50,929 bases of DNA, taken from contig NW_008246154.1 in the NCBI RefSeq assembly GCF_000281045.1, positions 60,102-111,030 on the forward strand, in the 5' to 3' direction. How positions within the stretch are numbered: position 1 is the first letter of the stretch; each line of letters starts with the position of its first letter. Position numbers and translations under genes: made by a program. Below the pieces are notes generated by a model. It was not told the origin of the DNA. It did no database searches and worked only from the letters and a program-made list of their open reading frames with translations. Of the stretch, positions 30,888 through 41,315 are shown in pieces. Source of the stretch: Saprolegnia diclina VS20 (taxonomy: Eukaryota; Oomycota; Saprolegniomycetes; Saprolegniales; Saprolegniaceae).

Positions 30888-31265
30888 CTAAAGCGCCGAC
30901 TCCATGCGCTGGAGGCCGGCAACAACTGTCCGCGTTGTAACGGTCCAGTCCTTGCGCGCGAGGCGCCACACGAGGAGGACGATCTTGACGAGTTCACCGA
31001 GCGCATTAGCCATCCAGTAGCCATGGAGCGCCCAGCCCAAGTGCACCACGCAGACGTACGAGAGCGGAATGTAGACGAGCCACGCGCCGGCATTGTTGAC
31101 GAGCAGCGCGTACCGAGAGAGCTGCACCGCGTTGGCACTCGAGCTCAAAAGAAACCGAAAGAAGATGAGGCCAATGCAGATCGAGAACGGGATGATTGCG
31201 CCTGCGCAGAGGTCGAGGACCGCAGGGTCCGAGGTCCAGAGACCAAAGATCGGTGTCTCAGTCGC
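30888..31265 (-). pseudogene. MATE transporter, C-terminal fragment
   Basis: The minus-strand frame ending at the TAG at 30888 matches only the last ~125 residues of the intact MATE gene at 31721-33181: IFGLWTSDPAVLDLCAGA, FFRFLLSSSANAVQLSRYAL, GAWLVYIPLSYVCVVHLGWA and IVLLVWRLARKDWTV. Upstream of ~31265 similarity stops. The fragment lies head-to-head with the intact copy, so it is probably the remains of an inverted duplication. Not expected to be functional. Confidence 0.8.
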
Positions 31266-31720
31266 TGCAATGCCTAATGAAAGCAAAGTAGAGAAGAAGA
31301 GCAGGTCGATAGGTGAAAGGGATGTTTCGAGATTGAAATGTACGCGCGCAAAACACGTATACATGGCGATCGCGCATGAAACGGCAAGGAATTTCATATG
31401 GAAGAAACTTTACTTGTCCGAATCTTGGAGAGATAGAAAATCAAGAACAACGCCATGATCAGTGCGTGAATGGAGGCCAAAGGCAGTGACCTCGCATAAA
31501 GGCTGATGCGCGGCGTCGAATCCAGTTCTTACGGCGTGAGTGCGTGCGTCGCATAACTGAGCATGTCGATATCGTGGTCGCAAACAAGGGTGAGAGCGCA
31601 GGCGATTTAAAGAATGTAAAGCGGTTTCGCAGCCTTCAAAGTGGTTGCCCGCGCCCTTTCCACATGTGAAACCCCCGACATACTCGTACGCGATCAACCG
31701 CCCGGTCACATTCAAGTACA

Positions 31721-33181
31721 ATGACCGCACCAATGGAGGTGCGTACTCAACACGAAGCCTCGAGCCTCCTTCCGAACGAGGCGGCGATAAAGGCGACCGA
31801 CGTCGACACGTTGGCGCCTCCCACGATGTACCGGCGTCAACAGCTTCAGTCGCTCCTCTCCATGGCCATCCAGCTCTCGATCAACCAAATGGTCCGCCGC
31901 GTCTTCCTCGTGACCGACACCGCGTTCCTTGGCCACCTCGGCACAAAAGAGCTCGCGGGTGCGGCCCTCGCCAACCTCTGGATCAACGTCCCGTTCAACT
32001 CGGTCCAGTATACGCTGACCATTCTGGCGAGCACCGCGCGCGGTGCGGGCGAGTTTGACCAGATTGGTCTGTGGCTGCAGACGTCGCTGCTCTTTGCGCT
32101 CGTGGCCTGCGTCCCCGTCGGGCTTTTGCACCTCTTTGTCGGCGACCTCGTCGGCATGACGATGCACGACCAAGCCACGATCGCCTTTGCGCAGCAGTAT
32201 GGCTTCACCATTGCCATCGGTTTGCTCCCACGGTATCTCTACGCGTGCCTCACAGCGTACTTCGCCACCATTGATGTCGTCCAGCCAGCGACGATCACGA
32301 GCCTCGTTGCGATCACACTCAATGTGGCGCTCAACCAAGTTCTTATCTACGGCATCGATGGCTATTGGTCGGGTTTGGGCTTTATCGGCTCGCCGCTGGC
32401 CTCAGCTTTGAGCTCGTGCGTCCAACTCGCCCTCTTCGCGACCTACACGATCGGTTGGAAACAATACCATGTTCCATATTGGAACGGATGGACCCGTGCT
32501 GCGTTCCGCACCGACCAAATTGCAACGTTTTTGGCGCTGCTCTTGCCCATGGCCGCGTCGTCGCTTGTCGACTGGGCGAGCTTGACAATCGCAGGCTCGT
32601 CCCTTAGCATACTCGCGCCTTCGTATTCAGCTGCCAACGCGGTTCTCTTGGGGCTCTTTGGTGTCATGTACGCCTGCGCCAGTGGCTTCTCGGCCGCAAC
32701 GCAGATATACTTGTCGCGTAGCATTGGCGCTGGCAACATGCCGGCCGCCAAGACATACCTCATGCTTGGCGTCCTTCTCATGGCGCTTATGGCAGCGCTG
32801 CTCATGAGCTGCCTCGCCGTGATCCAAAGAATTGTGTTTGGTCTCTGGACTTCGGACCACGCCGTGTTGCACCACTGCGTGGGGGCGTTCGTACCATTCT
32901 CAGTTGGTGTGGGTAGTCTATTTTTCCGCTTCCTCTTGAGCTCGAGTGCGAACGCTGTCGGCCTCGAGCGCTACGCACTGTTTGCCAACAACGTCGGTGC
33001 GTGGCTAGTCTTTATCCCGCTCACGCAATTGAGTGTTGTGCATTGGCACGGCGCCCTGCGCGGGTACTGGGGCGCAAATGCTCTCAGCGAAATCATCAAG
33101 ATCGTGCTGCTCGGGTGGGGCCTCGCGCGAAGAGATTGGACCGTGCACGTCAACGCCACATCCAAAGAGTCGGAAGCGTAA
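31721..33181 (+). CDS. MATE-family multidrug/toxin efflux transporter, 486 aa
   Basis: Single exon from the ATG at 31721. About 12 hydrophobic spans in two halves. MATE marks: INQMVRRVFLVTDTAFLGHLGTKELAGAAL (the first-helix region with conserved D..F.GHLG..LAG), ALNQVLIYG before the mid-protein loop, and LGLFGVMYACASGFSAA with SRSIGAGNMPAAK in the second half. MATE carriers use H+ or Na+ gradients to export organic cations and toxins. An INR-like TCACATTCAAG lies 15-25 nt before the ATG. The head-to-head C-terminal fragment next door is a relative. Confidence 0.92.
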   Translation: MTAPMEVRTQHEASSLLPNEAAIKATDVDTLAPPTMYRRQQLQSLLSMAIQLSINQMVRRVFLVTDTAFLGHLGTKELAGAALANLWINVPFNSVQYTLTILASTARGAGEFDQIGLWLQTSLLFALVACVPVGLLHLFVGDLVGMTMHDQATIAFAQQYGFTIAIGLLPRYLYACLTAYFATIDVVQPATITSLVAITLNVALNQVLIYGIDGYWSGLGFIGSPLASALSSCVQLALFATYTIGWKQYHVPYWNGWTRAAFRTDQIATFLALLLPMAASSLVDWASLTIAGSSLSILAPSYSAANAVLLGLFGVMYACASGFSAATQIYLSRSIGAGNMPAAKTYLMLGVLLMALMAALLMSCLAVIQRIVFGLWTSDHAVLHHCVGAFVPFSVGVGSLFFRFLLSSSANAVGLERYALFANNVGAWLVFIPLTQLSVVHWHGALRGYWGANALSEIIKIVLLGWGLARRDWTVHVNATSKESEA

Positions 33182-34090
33182 TACGTTGCGTCGGAGGAAT
33201 GGTATCTCATGCGGATCAGATGCACTACGCAAAGGCCATCTAGACGAGCACCGTAGCTAACTTTATGGTTATGAAATATTCACGATAATGCAGTGTCCGA
33301 AAGACACACACGCAACCCGTAAGGTTGTACCTTTGTATCCTCCTCCTGCAACCCGTTTCGATGGTCGAGCACGGATTTGCGTGCAGTTCAGCAATCCCTG
33401 TATGAGTGCCCGTGTTGGGCAGGAGGCCAAACTGGTTTCTGCCCGCTCGTGCTGCCAGCACATCGGATCACGTGATCCCATTAACCTATCACGTAACTGA
33501 CATGTAACGGTTCGTCAATCAAATCCATGAGCACTTGTGCCCGACGTCGCGGTCTAGCATCGTTTAGTTGATCGAACGCCCCATAACGCCGACCTAGTAC
33601 TGTACAAAATTCTGACGGTTTGGATCCCAACCAGCCAGAGCAGATAATAGCATCGTCGTTGAGAAGAGACCTCGTTGCGACAGGTTCGCGCCAACATGGC
33701 CACACGCACGAGGCCGCGTCAACAAGCCATTGGACTCTTTTTGCGATGGCAAGATATGCGTGCGGCCGTCGCTAACGTGGACAATCTGGTCATCCATGCG
33801 CGTCGCGCTCGTGTCTGTGCCCTCAACACCCATCATCCACAGAACCTACCATCGATAGGGCTGGTTAGAAATACAATCGGTAATGCTTTCAGACGAATCT
33901 GCACTGTATGCGTCGATCGTTGAGCTGTCGGCAGAGACGGAAAAGGGTGCGTATCCATCGGCACAGGCCCTCACCCGTGTCTTTTGCCCAGCACCGTACC
34001 GGTAGAACGACGCGAGATATTCTGGTCGGAGTGGCGAGAAAAAGGCCAGCACTGAACCACGCGCAAACGCTTTTTATCTTTGTTCGGATT
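33182..34090. other. Intergenic region 3' of the MATE gene
   Basis: Contains the right arm of the 21-bp inverted repeat and a perfect palindrome GGATCACGTGATCC (about 33465-33478). Minus-strand open stretches at 33481-33836 have no recognised domain. Confidence 0.5.
33443..33463 (-). repeat. 21-bp inverted repeat, right arm
   Basis: Exact reverse complement of 30744-30764. The two arms enclose the MATE fragment and the intact MATE gene (2.7 kb). Confidence 0.75.
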
Positions 34091-34104
34091 TCATTTTTCA
34101 ATTT
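34091..34104 (+). promoter_or_regulatory. Oomycete INR + FPR core promoter
   Basis: TCATTTTTCAATTT is an exact match to the oomycete consensus TCATTYYNCAWTTT, 15 nt before the ATG of the small secreted protein. Confidence 0.7.
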
Positions 34105-34118
34105 GACACGAAACGAAT

Positions 34119-34337
34119 ATGGGCCTTCACATCTCGGTGGTGCTTGCGCTCTCGGCCATGACGCTCGCGAACAATGATGTTGCCCCCTTCGACGCGGCGC
34201 CTTCCACCACGACGTCGGGCGACGACACGGCCGTCCAGGACTTGCCCAACATGCAGTGGGCCGCCGTTCGGGAGCAAATTCCGAGTGATATCCACAACGA
34301 AGCGGGCTTGGGAAGCCTCCAAACAAACCAAGGCTAG
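34119..34337 (+). CDS. Small secreted protein candidate, 72 aa
   Basis: ATG at 34119, 15 nt after a perfect oomycete core promoter, which is the main reason to believe it. The N-terminus MGLHISVVLALSAMTLA is a typical signal peptide with probable cleavage near A17-N18. The mature ~54 residues are acidic and hydrophilic, without Cys and without an RxLR motif. No family recognised. The stop at 34335-34337 may not be the natural end: an intron at the 3' side cannot be excluded, since sequence up to the microsatellite was not resolved. Confidence 0.5.
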   Translation: MGLHISVVLALSAMTLANNDVAPFDAAPSTTTSGDDTAVQDLPNMQWAAVREQIPSDIHNEAGLGSLQTNQG

Positions 34338-34534
34338 CGATTGTAGTTGATACACCGTTATTCGATGTACCTGCGATAACGTTAATTGACGACATTCTTT
34401 ATGTGCTACACACTCGAGTACACTATGACACCTGGTATGCAGTATAGTACGTCAGCACGCGAGATGTTGGTCGTACGCAGTGACTATGGAACCGCCTGGT
34501 ACACTCTAATCGAGGCACGCATTGCTTGCCCATT

Positions 34535-34650
34535 CTATCTATCTATCTATNNNNNNNNNNNNNNNNNNNNNNNNNNNNNNNNNNNNNNNNNNNNNNNNNN
34601 NNNNNNNNNNNNNNNNNNNNNNNNNNNNNNNNNNNNNNNNNNNNNNNNNN

Positions 34651-34745
<95 letters not shown>
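34535..34745. repeat. (CTAT)n microsatellite containing an assembly gap
   Basis: Pure CTAT repeat on both sides of a run of N. The true length is unknown. Confidence 0.95.
34551..34650. other. Assembly gap, exactly 100 N
   Basis: A run of 100 N is a standard placeholder for a gap of unknown size, here inside the microsatellite. Confidence 0.99.
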
Positions 34746-34843
34746 CGCGCGACATGAATCGGTACTCAACCCATTCAAATGCTAGCAAAGTCAACCCGCT
34801 ATCTGCGCCGCACAAACGAGATCGAAATGGCTGCGTGTTTTGG

Positions 34844-36056
34844 CTATAAAAGTGGCGACGGCGACGGCAGGAACGGCTCGAGTGGCAACTGGTCGGTGGC
34901 GAAAAAGTCGCCAAGGTCTGTCACATCGAGGTCAGAGATCGTGAGGGTGCTGGAGCCCGTGGCGATCGCTGCGATGCACTCGCTGCGTAGTACGTTGGCC
35001 GGTGCCAACGACTGTTGCTTCTTCATGGGCCGTGGCGCCGTCGCGGAAGCTGGCCGCTTCATCGAGCACGCCGACGATGTGTTGGTCTTGGTCGGCAGCG
35101 CATGTAGAGTCGGCATAGCCAGGCCCGCTCGAGGCAGGGGTGCAAACTCGGCCGTGCCAGCGCGCACGCCATCGAGTATACCGCTCAGTGCCTCGTACAG
35201 TGGCTCGCTGCCCGCTGTCGTGCTGCTTGGGTCCTACATCGAACGTCTCTTCACACATTTGGAAGCGGCATTTGTGCCGTACGCGTAGGAGGTGCTTGCG
35301 TACTGCATCGTTGGCTTGGCGCAAGTGACTACCGTACTGGATGGTCTCGACAAGGTGGGCGCGCAGCGCGGTAGGTGGACAGTTTACTTGCTGCATGACG
35401 CGGCCCGCAGCGAGCGCACACGCCTTCGCCTAGAAGTGAAACACCTTGAAGCGTACTGTCGCTGCTTGCGTAGCGTACCATGGCGGTGGACGAGTGTGCG
35501 CCATCAAGGGCACGTGCACACTTCTCTGTCTCGTGCACGAGGTTGGCGCCCATGGTCTCGATGAAGCGAATCGTCACGTCGCGGAGCACCTCAAGCGAGT
35601 GTCGTCGCATCGCATCGTAGCCTGCATGCGCTGCACTGACCGCACACCACGCTTTGACGTGTTGCTGGGCCTCATTTGCCATCAAAGACCGCGCTGCCGA
35701 CGGCGACGGCCCAACCGGGTGGAGTGCAAGGGCTGGGATCGGTGGCACATCGTCTGTTGTGGGCAAGCTCCGCGAACGCAGCCGTCGCTTTAGCTCGACC
35801 AGACGAGCACTCAAGTGCACGCTCTCTCGAATTGTCCAAGGCGCTGGCGTACCGGCAGTCGGCTCAGCGCAGGGCTCAGCTGCGTCCGACGCGTCGGCAG
35901 TAGCGTCCAGCACAGCAGGCCTGTGGGGGCCATTAGCATTCCACGCTCCATGAATTGCCAGCGCATCACGTACTCGTCGCCGAACGCAGTCGTGGGCGGG
36001 CGCGGCTGCGTGGTCTCGAGGAGCGCGAACGGTGCCACGTCGTTGGCATCGTCCAT
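34844..36056 (-). CDS. Histone-fold nuclear protein, possibly Spt7/SUPT7L-like, 4 exons, 353 aa
   Basis: Exons (minus): 36056-35974, 35920-35479, 35429-35283, 35233-34844; introns 53, 49 and 49 nt, all joins in frame. A region at ~105-165 (QHVKAWCAVSAAHAGYDAM, RRHSLEVLRDVTIRFIETMG) has the pattern of the bromodomain-associated histone fold found in Spt7/SUPT7L and TAF8/TAF3: an A/C-rich first helix, then GY/GF, SLEVLxDVxxRF. Downstream are helical segments (EPLYEALSGILDGVRAG) and a basic patch (SMKRPASATAPRPMKKQQ), with an acidic-hydrophobic end (ISDLDVTDLGDFF). A SAGA-type coactivator role is inference. The start MDDANDVAPFALLETT was chosen because upstream frames do not look coding. Confidence 0.6.
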
Positions 36057-36639
36057 GCTGCAATTCGCGAATCCATTTGGACCAATCAGCGCACGGTATT
36101 TTGGATCCGAGTTCAACCGGTGCGTTAAACTGCGTTAAATTCAGTCCGGCGGCGTGTGCATAGGAATCCCACCGCGTGTCCATCCTCCTGCACGTCTCGT
36201 CGCGGCGTCTCTTCACATTATTAGCTTTGACGCTTCCGCAGTGCAGTACCGGGCGGTCAACGTAGGACCTAAAACGTGGGCTAAACTGTGCTAAACTACG
36301 CGACGCGCTGTCCAAAGGCTGAGAGTGTGACGCGATACACTGTCTGCGACTAGCCAGGAACACTGGATGCGACCCGCCAGCATACGTGGCGGCATGGAAG
36401 AGGACCTCCATCCACTGCCTCCAAGGTTGTCGCTGCTGTGCACCACGAGTAGCTCCAAGAGCAGCTGCGGCAAGTTGGAAGGTGCTTCTTTTTAACGCCA
36501 CGGGTGCTGCGCTGCCTGACGTCGGTTCTTGTCCTTCTGTCGATGGCAAGACGACAACCCCAATAACAATTGACGTTTTGATTTCATCGACTTTACTAAT
36601 ACAATGACTACTAATAGATAATAAGTTGGTGACTAGGTC
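36057..36639. other. Intergenic region between the histone-fold gene and the AGC kinase
   Basis: A CCAAT box (reverse strand, near 36090) lies just upstream of the histone-fold gene. The open minus-strand frame here has no ATG and no recognised domain. Confidence 0.5.
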
Positions 36640-37942
36640 CTAAAAGTCTTTGGCCCAGTCGTCGCCGTCGCTCTCGTACGGCTCGAAGTACTCGTCGTCG
36701 TCCTCTGGCGCGAAATCAAAGCGCGACGTATCAAACGCACCGTGGAGCTCGGGCACAAAGGGCACGTCGACTTCGCGCGCCAAGAGCTTGTGCCATGGTG
36801 TGCCGGTGAAGAAGCTGTGGGCCTTGATCGCGCGCATGCTATTGACGCGCGTCGACGGCGTCTTCTCGAGACACTGGCCAATGAGGCTGCACACGTCCGG
36901 GTGCTCTTCTTCAAAGCCATTCGGAAACGTGACAGCCTCCTCGTTGATGCAGCGCATTTGCTCGCGCTTGTTGGGGTGCGAGAATGGCGTCGACCCGACG
37001 CAGAGCTCGTAGAGCAGAATGCCAAACGACCAGACGTCGGCGCGCTGGTCGTGCTGGTTGCGCGACACAATCTCGGGCGCCATGTAGTCGAGCGACCCGC
37101 ACATTGTGCCGTTCCGAGTCGCGACGCCGTCGGGCTTGGCAAAGCCAAAGTCGAGCACCTTGGGGTACCCTAACGCGTCCAGTACGAGGTTTTCGAGCTT
37201 GAGGTCGCGGTAGATGGTGCCTTGCGCGTGGAGGTACTCGAGAGCTAGGACGATGCAAGCCGCATAGAAGCGGACAGCGGCCATGGGCAGCCCGCCTTGC
37301 TGCAGCTTGATCGGCGACTTGGTTTCCGAGTGGACGACAGTGTAGAGCTCGCCGCCCGGGAGGTACTCGAGCACCAAGTAGAGGCAGTTGTCATCCTGAA
37401 GCGTCTGGTACAAAGTCGTGACGAACGGGTGGCGGAGGCGCAGGTGCACGAAGCGCTCGCGGACAATGTGCTTTTCTTGGCGCATGCTCACAATGTACTC
37501 TTTCGAGATGACCTTGAGCGCGATGGCGCGGCCGCTTGGCCGGTGGCGCGCGAGCTTGACGACGCCATATGTGCCAATGCCAAGGATGCCAAGGAGCTCG
37601 AGGTCCTTCAATTGCACTAGAGAGAGATGTTAGACCATCCATTTGTCGCTAGAGGGTCGACGCACCGTGCTCGAACGCGATCGTCGCCGGGCTCACAAGA
37701 CACAGCTCTGGCAGCGCGTCGAGTTCGCAGCTCATCGTATCGGTGCGCGAAAACTTGATCGCGAGCGGCGGGTCGGCGCAGTCGGCGCCGTTGTTGGAGG
37801 GCTTCTCATCGAGGTCGGGCGTCTCAGAGCCGGTAGAGGCGCCGCTAATAGACGTCGAGACCTCTTGCTTCCCGCGCTTCGCCGAGGACGACGAGGTTAC
37901 GCGCTTGAGCAGCTCGACGCAGCGCAGCATCATGGTGTGCAT
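36640..37942 (-). CDS. AGC protein kinase, P​KA/PKG-like catalytic subunit, 2 exons, 417 aa
   Basis: Exons (minus): 37942-37666 and 37616-36640, joined by a 49-nt intron in phase 1. Kinase domain from ~98: glycine loop GIGTYG (105-110), AIALK Lys127, AGC-type catalytic loop YRDLKLEN, DFG in VLDFGFAKPDG, and activation loop GTMCGSLDYMAPE, which matches the PKA/PKG TLCGTPEYLAPE segment. The AGC tail is present (FDTSRFDFAPEDDD) and the protein ends DDWAKDF, a hydrophobic-motif end like that of PKG (WDIDF) and PKA. The Ser-rich N-terminal ~90 residues carry no cyclic-nucleotide-binding domain, so control must come from a separate subunit or another input. Confidence 0.88.
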
Positions 37943-38587
37943 GTGGCTGGTGGTGGCAGCGGGATGGGCTCGGCGAGATCTTTGCTATTGGGCCGCCAAC
38001 CTTCGGGGTTGTTGTTCGTCGGCGTAATAAAATAAAAGACCCAACAGACATTAAATGCGAACCACTCACTGCACTTGGCATTTGTATGGCCTTCGCACGC
38101 CAGGATGAAATAAAATGCCACATGGAACTTCGAGGCGCGGCTACAAACACCAAGTGCAATGCAACTTCGTGTTCCGACAGCATGTCGCAGCTGGCTCCCG
38201 CACCCTTCGAGGAAAAGCATACAAAGACCAAATGCATCGACAACTCGACACTGGCGCGAGGGGATTGGCTAATAAAAAAAGCCAATCAACGCGCGCTTCG
38301 AAGTTCGGCACCCCAGTCCCATCCGCGTCCGGCGGGTAGAGTACTGTACGATACAGTGTAATATCACAAGTGAGCCAAGACAGAGTCTGCACCCTGCGCT
38401 GCACCGGCGACGTCGCGCATTCCCGCGTCAGCCGCGCGCACGCTGCTGCCGGAGCGATGACGGTTGCGCCGGCTTGCAACAAGCAACGACATAGGGTGGG
38501 ACGCGGCAGGTCCGGATCGTTGCCGCTGGATGTTTCGTTCGCTAGTCGGCTGTATACACTATATTTCGACAACGCAAATCGTGTGTC
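37943..38587. other. Intergenic region upstream of the AGC kinase
   Basis: No gene recognised. Three diverged copies of a TGCAyTTGGtnTTTGTA-like motif occur near 38075 (plus strand) and near 38150 and 38235 (minus strand). Confidence 0.45.
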
Positions 38588-38691
38588 TACGCGGCCACAT
38601 GGCAGTTCGGATTGCCGCACGATGCTGCCGCATCACAAGTACGCGGCCACATGGCAGTTCGGATTGCCGCACGATGCTGCCGCATCACAAG
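38588..38691. repeat. Perfect 52-bp tandem duplication
   Basis: Units 38588-38639 and 38640-38691 are identical. Each carries an ATG in CGATGCTGCCG. The second of these (38674) is in frame with the cyclophilin-glutaredoxin gene. Confidence 0.9.
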
Positions 38692-38721
38692 TCGCGTCGC
38701 CCGGCGCCGAGCGCCGGCGCC

Positions 38722-40170
38722 ATGGCCTACCTGCCGTACGGTCTCGGCGCCATCTTCACCCTTGCTGTCCTCAAGTTTCTCTTCTTCTTTGACCCGATCC
38801 CGCTCGAGGACATGCTGCCGTTCGTCAACAAGACCATGTACAAGGTGTCGACGCTCCATGGTAAGCGCGACAGGACTCTGTGGGCCGACCGATATGACGC
38901 TGCAGCACGTAGGCGACTTTGTACTCGAGCTCTTCCCGGACGCTGCGCCGCGCACGGTAGCCCACTTTGAGAAGCTCGTCGCGGCCGGGTACTACACCAA
39001 GGACGCGGGCTTCTACCGCGCCGAGCCCGACTTTCTCGTGCAGGCCGGCGGGTTTGTCCACGACAAGGTGTCGCCATTTGGCACGGTCGACGTCGAATAC
39101 AAGTACGCCAGCTATGCGTCATGTCACGTGCTCAGAACCACGTAGCTTGCCGAGCGAAGAGCGCACCGTCGTGCTCGCGCGGTCCACCGACCCGTCGTCG
39201 GGTAGCACTGAGTTTTCCATCATGCTCACCGACAACAGTACGTCCTTCTCACGATACCAGCCATGCCACACGTCATCCTCATCCACGCAACACTCTATAG
39301 CGGCGATCAACGCGCCCAGCGCCGATTCGCCAGGCTACACCGTCTTTGGCCGCGTCCACGCGGGCTACCCGAACGTCAAGCTCTTGTCCGAAGTCATGTC
39401 CGAGGGGTACTTGGCCAAGAAGAACCGACACCAAGCCATTGCGTTTGACGCGATCGAGACGATCACCGCGCTCGTGCCCACGACGCCGGAGCTCCGCTTG
39501 GTCTCGGACGCGATCCACGATGCGCTTGCGACGCGGTTCTCCGTCGTCATGTTCGGCAAGACCACGTGTCCGTACTGCAAGAAGGCCAAAGGTATTCTCA
39601 AAGAACTCAAGGCCGAAGTCCACGTTGTCGAGATTGACCTTCTCCCGCCCGCCGTCATGTCGCAGTACCAGGACATGCTCGAAGCGCTCACGGGCCGTCG
39701 CACGGTGCCCAATATCTTGCTCAACGGACAGTCGATCGGCGGCGGCGACGACGTCGAGGCGCTGCACCAAAGCAAGAAGCTGGCGCCGATGCTGCACAAG
39801 ATCGGCGCGCTCGCCAAGTCGGTCGTGCTCGACGTACGATCGATCGATGGACGTGGCAACAGCTGACGGTTTGCATGCTGACTAGAGCATCACCAAGAAC
39901 CCGCTCGTGGTGTTCACCAAGTCGTTTGACCCGTACTCCAAGGACGTCAAGAAGCTCTTCAAGTCGCTCGGCGCCAACGCGGTCGTGATTGAGATCGACA
40001 CGCGCGACGACGGCAACGCGATCTTGTTCAACCTCCAGAAACTCACGGGCCGCAAGACGACACCGAATGTGTTTGTGGCGGGGAAAACCATCGGCGGCTG
40101 CGACGATACAAAGGCACTCCACGAGACGGGCGAGCTCACGCTGCTCTTGCAGCAAGCGGGCGCGCTCTAA
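38722..40170 (+). CDS. Membrane-anchored cyclophilin-glutaredoxin-glutaredoxin fusion, 5 exons, 412 aa
   Basis: Exons: 38722-38860, 38913-39102, 39146-39237, 39301-39833, 39886-40170; introns 43-63 nt, phases 1,2,1,0. An N-terminal hydrophobic stretch (GLGAIFTLAVLKFLFFF) is a signal anchor. The cyclophilin-type PPIase domain (~45-195) shows GDFVLELFPDAAPRTVAHF, FLVQAGG, LARSTDPSSGSTEFSI and GYTVFGRVHAG. Glutaredoxin 1 has C230-P-Y-C233, TVPNILLNG and GGGDD. Glutaredoxin 2 keeps TTPNVFVAG and GGCDD but has D333-P-Y-S336 where CPYC is expected, so it lacks both redox Cys. A secretory-pathway redox/folding role is inference. The start at 38722 has a strong context (GCGCCATGG); an in-frame ATG at 38674 would add 16 residues with a basic patch. 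Confidence 0.85.
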
Positions 40171-40372
40171 GCTCGGCGGTGGCTTGTAGCATCATACTAA
40201 TCGTACTGAGAGAGCGCAGTCCCCGACGCACGTTGTACAACCACAGATTAGCTCGACTGGTCGTAGTCGATGCACGACAATCGAGGCTGCATGCGTTGAT
40301 TGTGCTTTGCGTTTGGTCTGCTTCAACTTGATACTTGGACAAATTGGCGCTTGATACACGCCCGATTTCTAT
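40171..40372. other. Short intergenic region upstream of family copy 2
   Basis: Nothing recognised apart from the paired CCAAT element that follows. Confidence 0.5.
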
Positions 40373-40409
40373 CCAATCAGGGAGCGCCAGTTGCAGAATA
40401 TGGACCAAT
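40373..40409 (+). promoter_or_regulatory. Paired CCAAT element (32-bp spacing) upstream of copy 2
   Basis: CCAATCA at 40373 and GACCAATC with CCAAT at 40405, 32 bp apart and 75 nt from the ATG at 40480. Confidence 0.7.
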
Positions 40410-40479
40410 CGCAACGGTTTGTACCGGGTGTTGATAGTTTGATGGAAATTTTGCCGGGGTATCAGTCTCAAATTGGCCG

Positions 40480-41315
40480 ATGACCCCAACGATCCCAGCA
40501 TACGAGGCTGCAATGGCCCTCCAGCGCAAGTGGGTCGCCTCTATCTACGAGGCCAAGCACGCTGGTGACCTCGAGCTGCCACCGACCCGAGACGACGTCG
40601 TTGCCGCCTGGACAGCAATCGCTGAGGACCCGCTGCCCGTGAACCTATATACCGGTATTGGCGTCGACGTTGCGTGTACATTGGACAAGCTGTCGTTCGA
40701 TCACCTCCAAAATGTTGACGCGGCCTTGGTCGACAGACCGCTTTGACGTCGCCCTAGTTCATCTCCGACACTAATACGTCGATGGCAACGACGTGACTCG
40801 GCGCGTTCACGTCATCACAAAGACCGAGTGGCACCCAGCGTGTGCCATACCACCCACCGTGGCGCCTCGACGGTCGAAGCGTCGATGCCTTCTTGGGGAC
40901 ACAGCTTCGCCAGCTCGTCAGCGTCCGTTGCCGTCGTCTTTTGGCCGAAAACATACCGCGCGACCATTGTCGAGCGTCGATTTGCGCTTCGCCTCGCACA
41001 AAATGCCGCCAGCAACGAGCGTCGAGGATTTCGTTCGTGGCATCCTCGCGACGTTCGTCTGCGGCGCCAACTGTCGCGGCTACACGCGTCGACACCAAGC
41101 GAGCACCGCACCATTACGAGCGTCTTGATCCAGTGCAAGAACGCCAAGCTGCCAGAGCTCTTTCTCCGTGATGTGCTGCCAGAGATTCTTCTCCGCAATG
41201 TCCACGCAGCGTCGTTGACAATCCTACGAGCTCATCGCGTTGTTTGGCTGGATGACGCTCTATCCCGGAATCCCGGAATCCAACGCCTCTTCCAACGGGT
41301 GTGTTTGGGCTGTCA
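40480..41315 (+). pseudogene. Degenerate dioxygenase-like family, copy 2a, broken N-terminal part
   Basis: Starts MTPTIPAYEAAMALQRK like the intact family member, then jumps directly to LPPTRDDVVAAWTAIAEDP, so the dioxygenase-like domain is absent. Similarity continues (LDKLSFDHLQNVDAALVD), then a ~17-nt loss shifts the frame before RFDVALVHL. Further traces appear in alternating frames (WHPACAIP, VVFWPKTYRA, SVEDFVRGILATFV, TITSVLIQCKNAKLPELFLRD). Several frameshifts make it a clear pseudogene. It ends where copy 2b begins, apparently mid-domain. Confidence 0.8.

Noticed and set aside
33481-33836. Minus-strand open stretches suspected to be a retroelement
   Set aside because: Two short frames with no reverse transcriptase, integrase or other recognisable motif.
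35921-35973. Apparent frameshift in a C run of the histone-fold gene
   Set aside because: A 53-nt GTACGT...CAG intron with a CTAAT branch-like site joins the frames exactly, so no frameshift is needed.
36291-36549. Extension of the histone-fold gene's minus-strand frame upstream to 36549
   Set aside because: There is no ATG, the frame is the shadow of the chosen exon 1 frame, and the composition is not protein-like.
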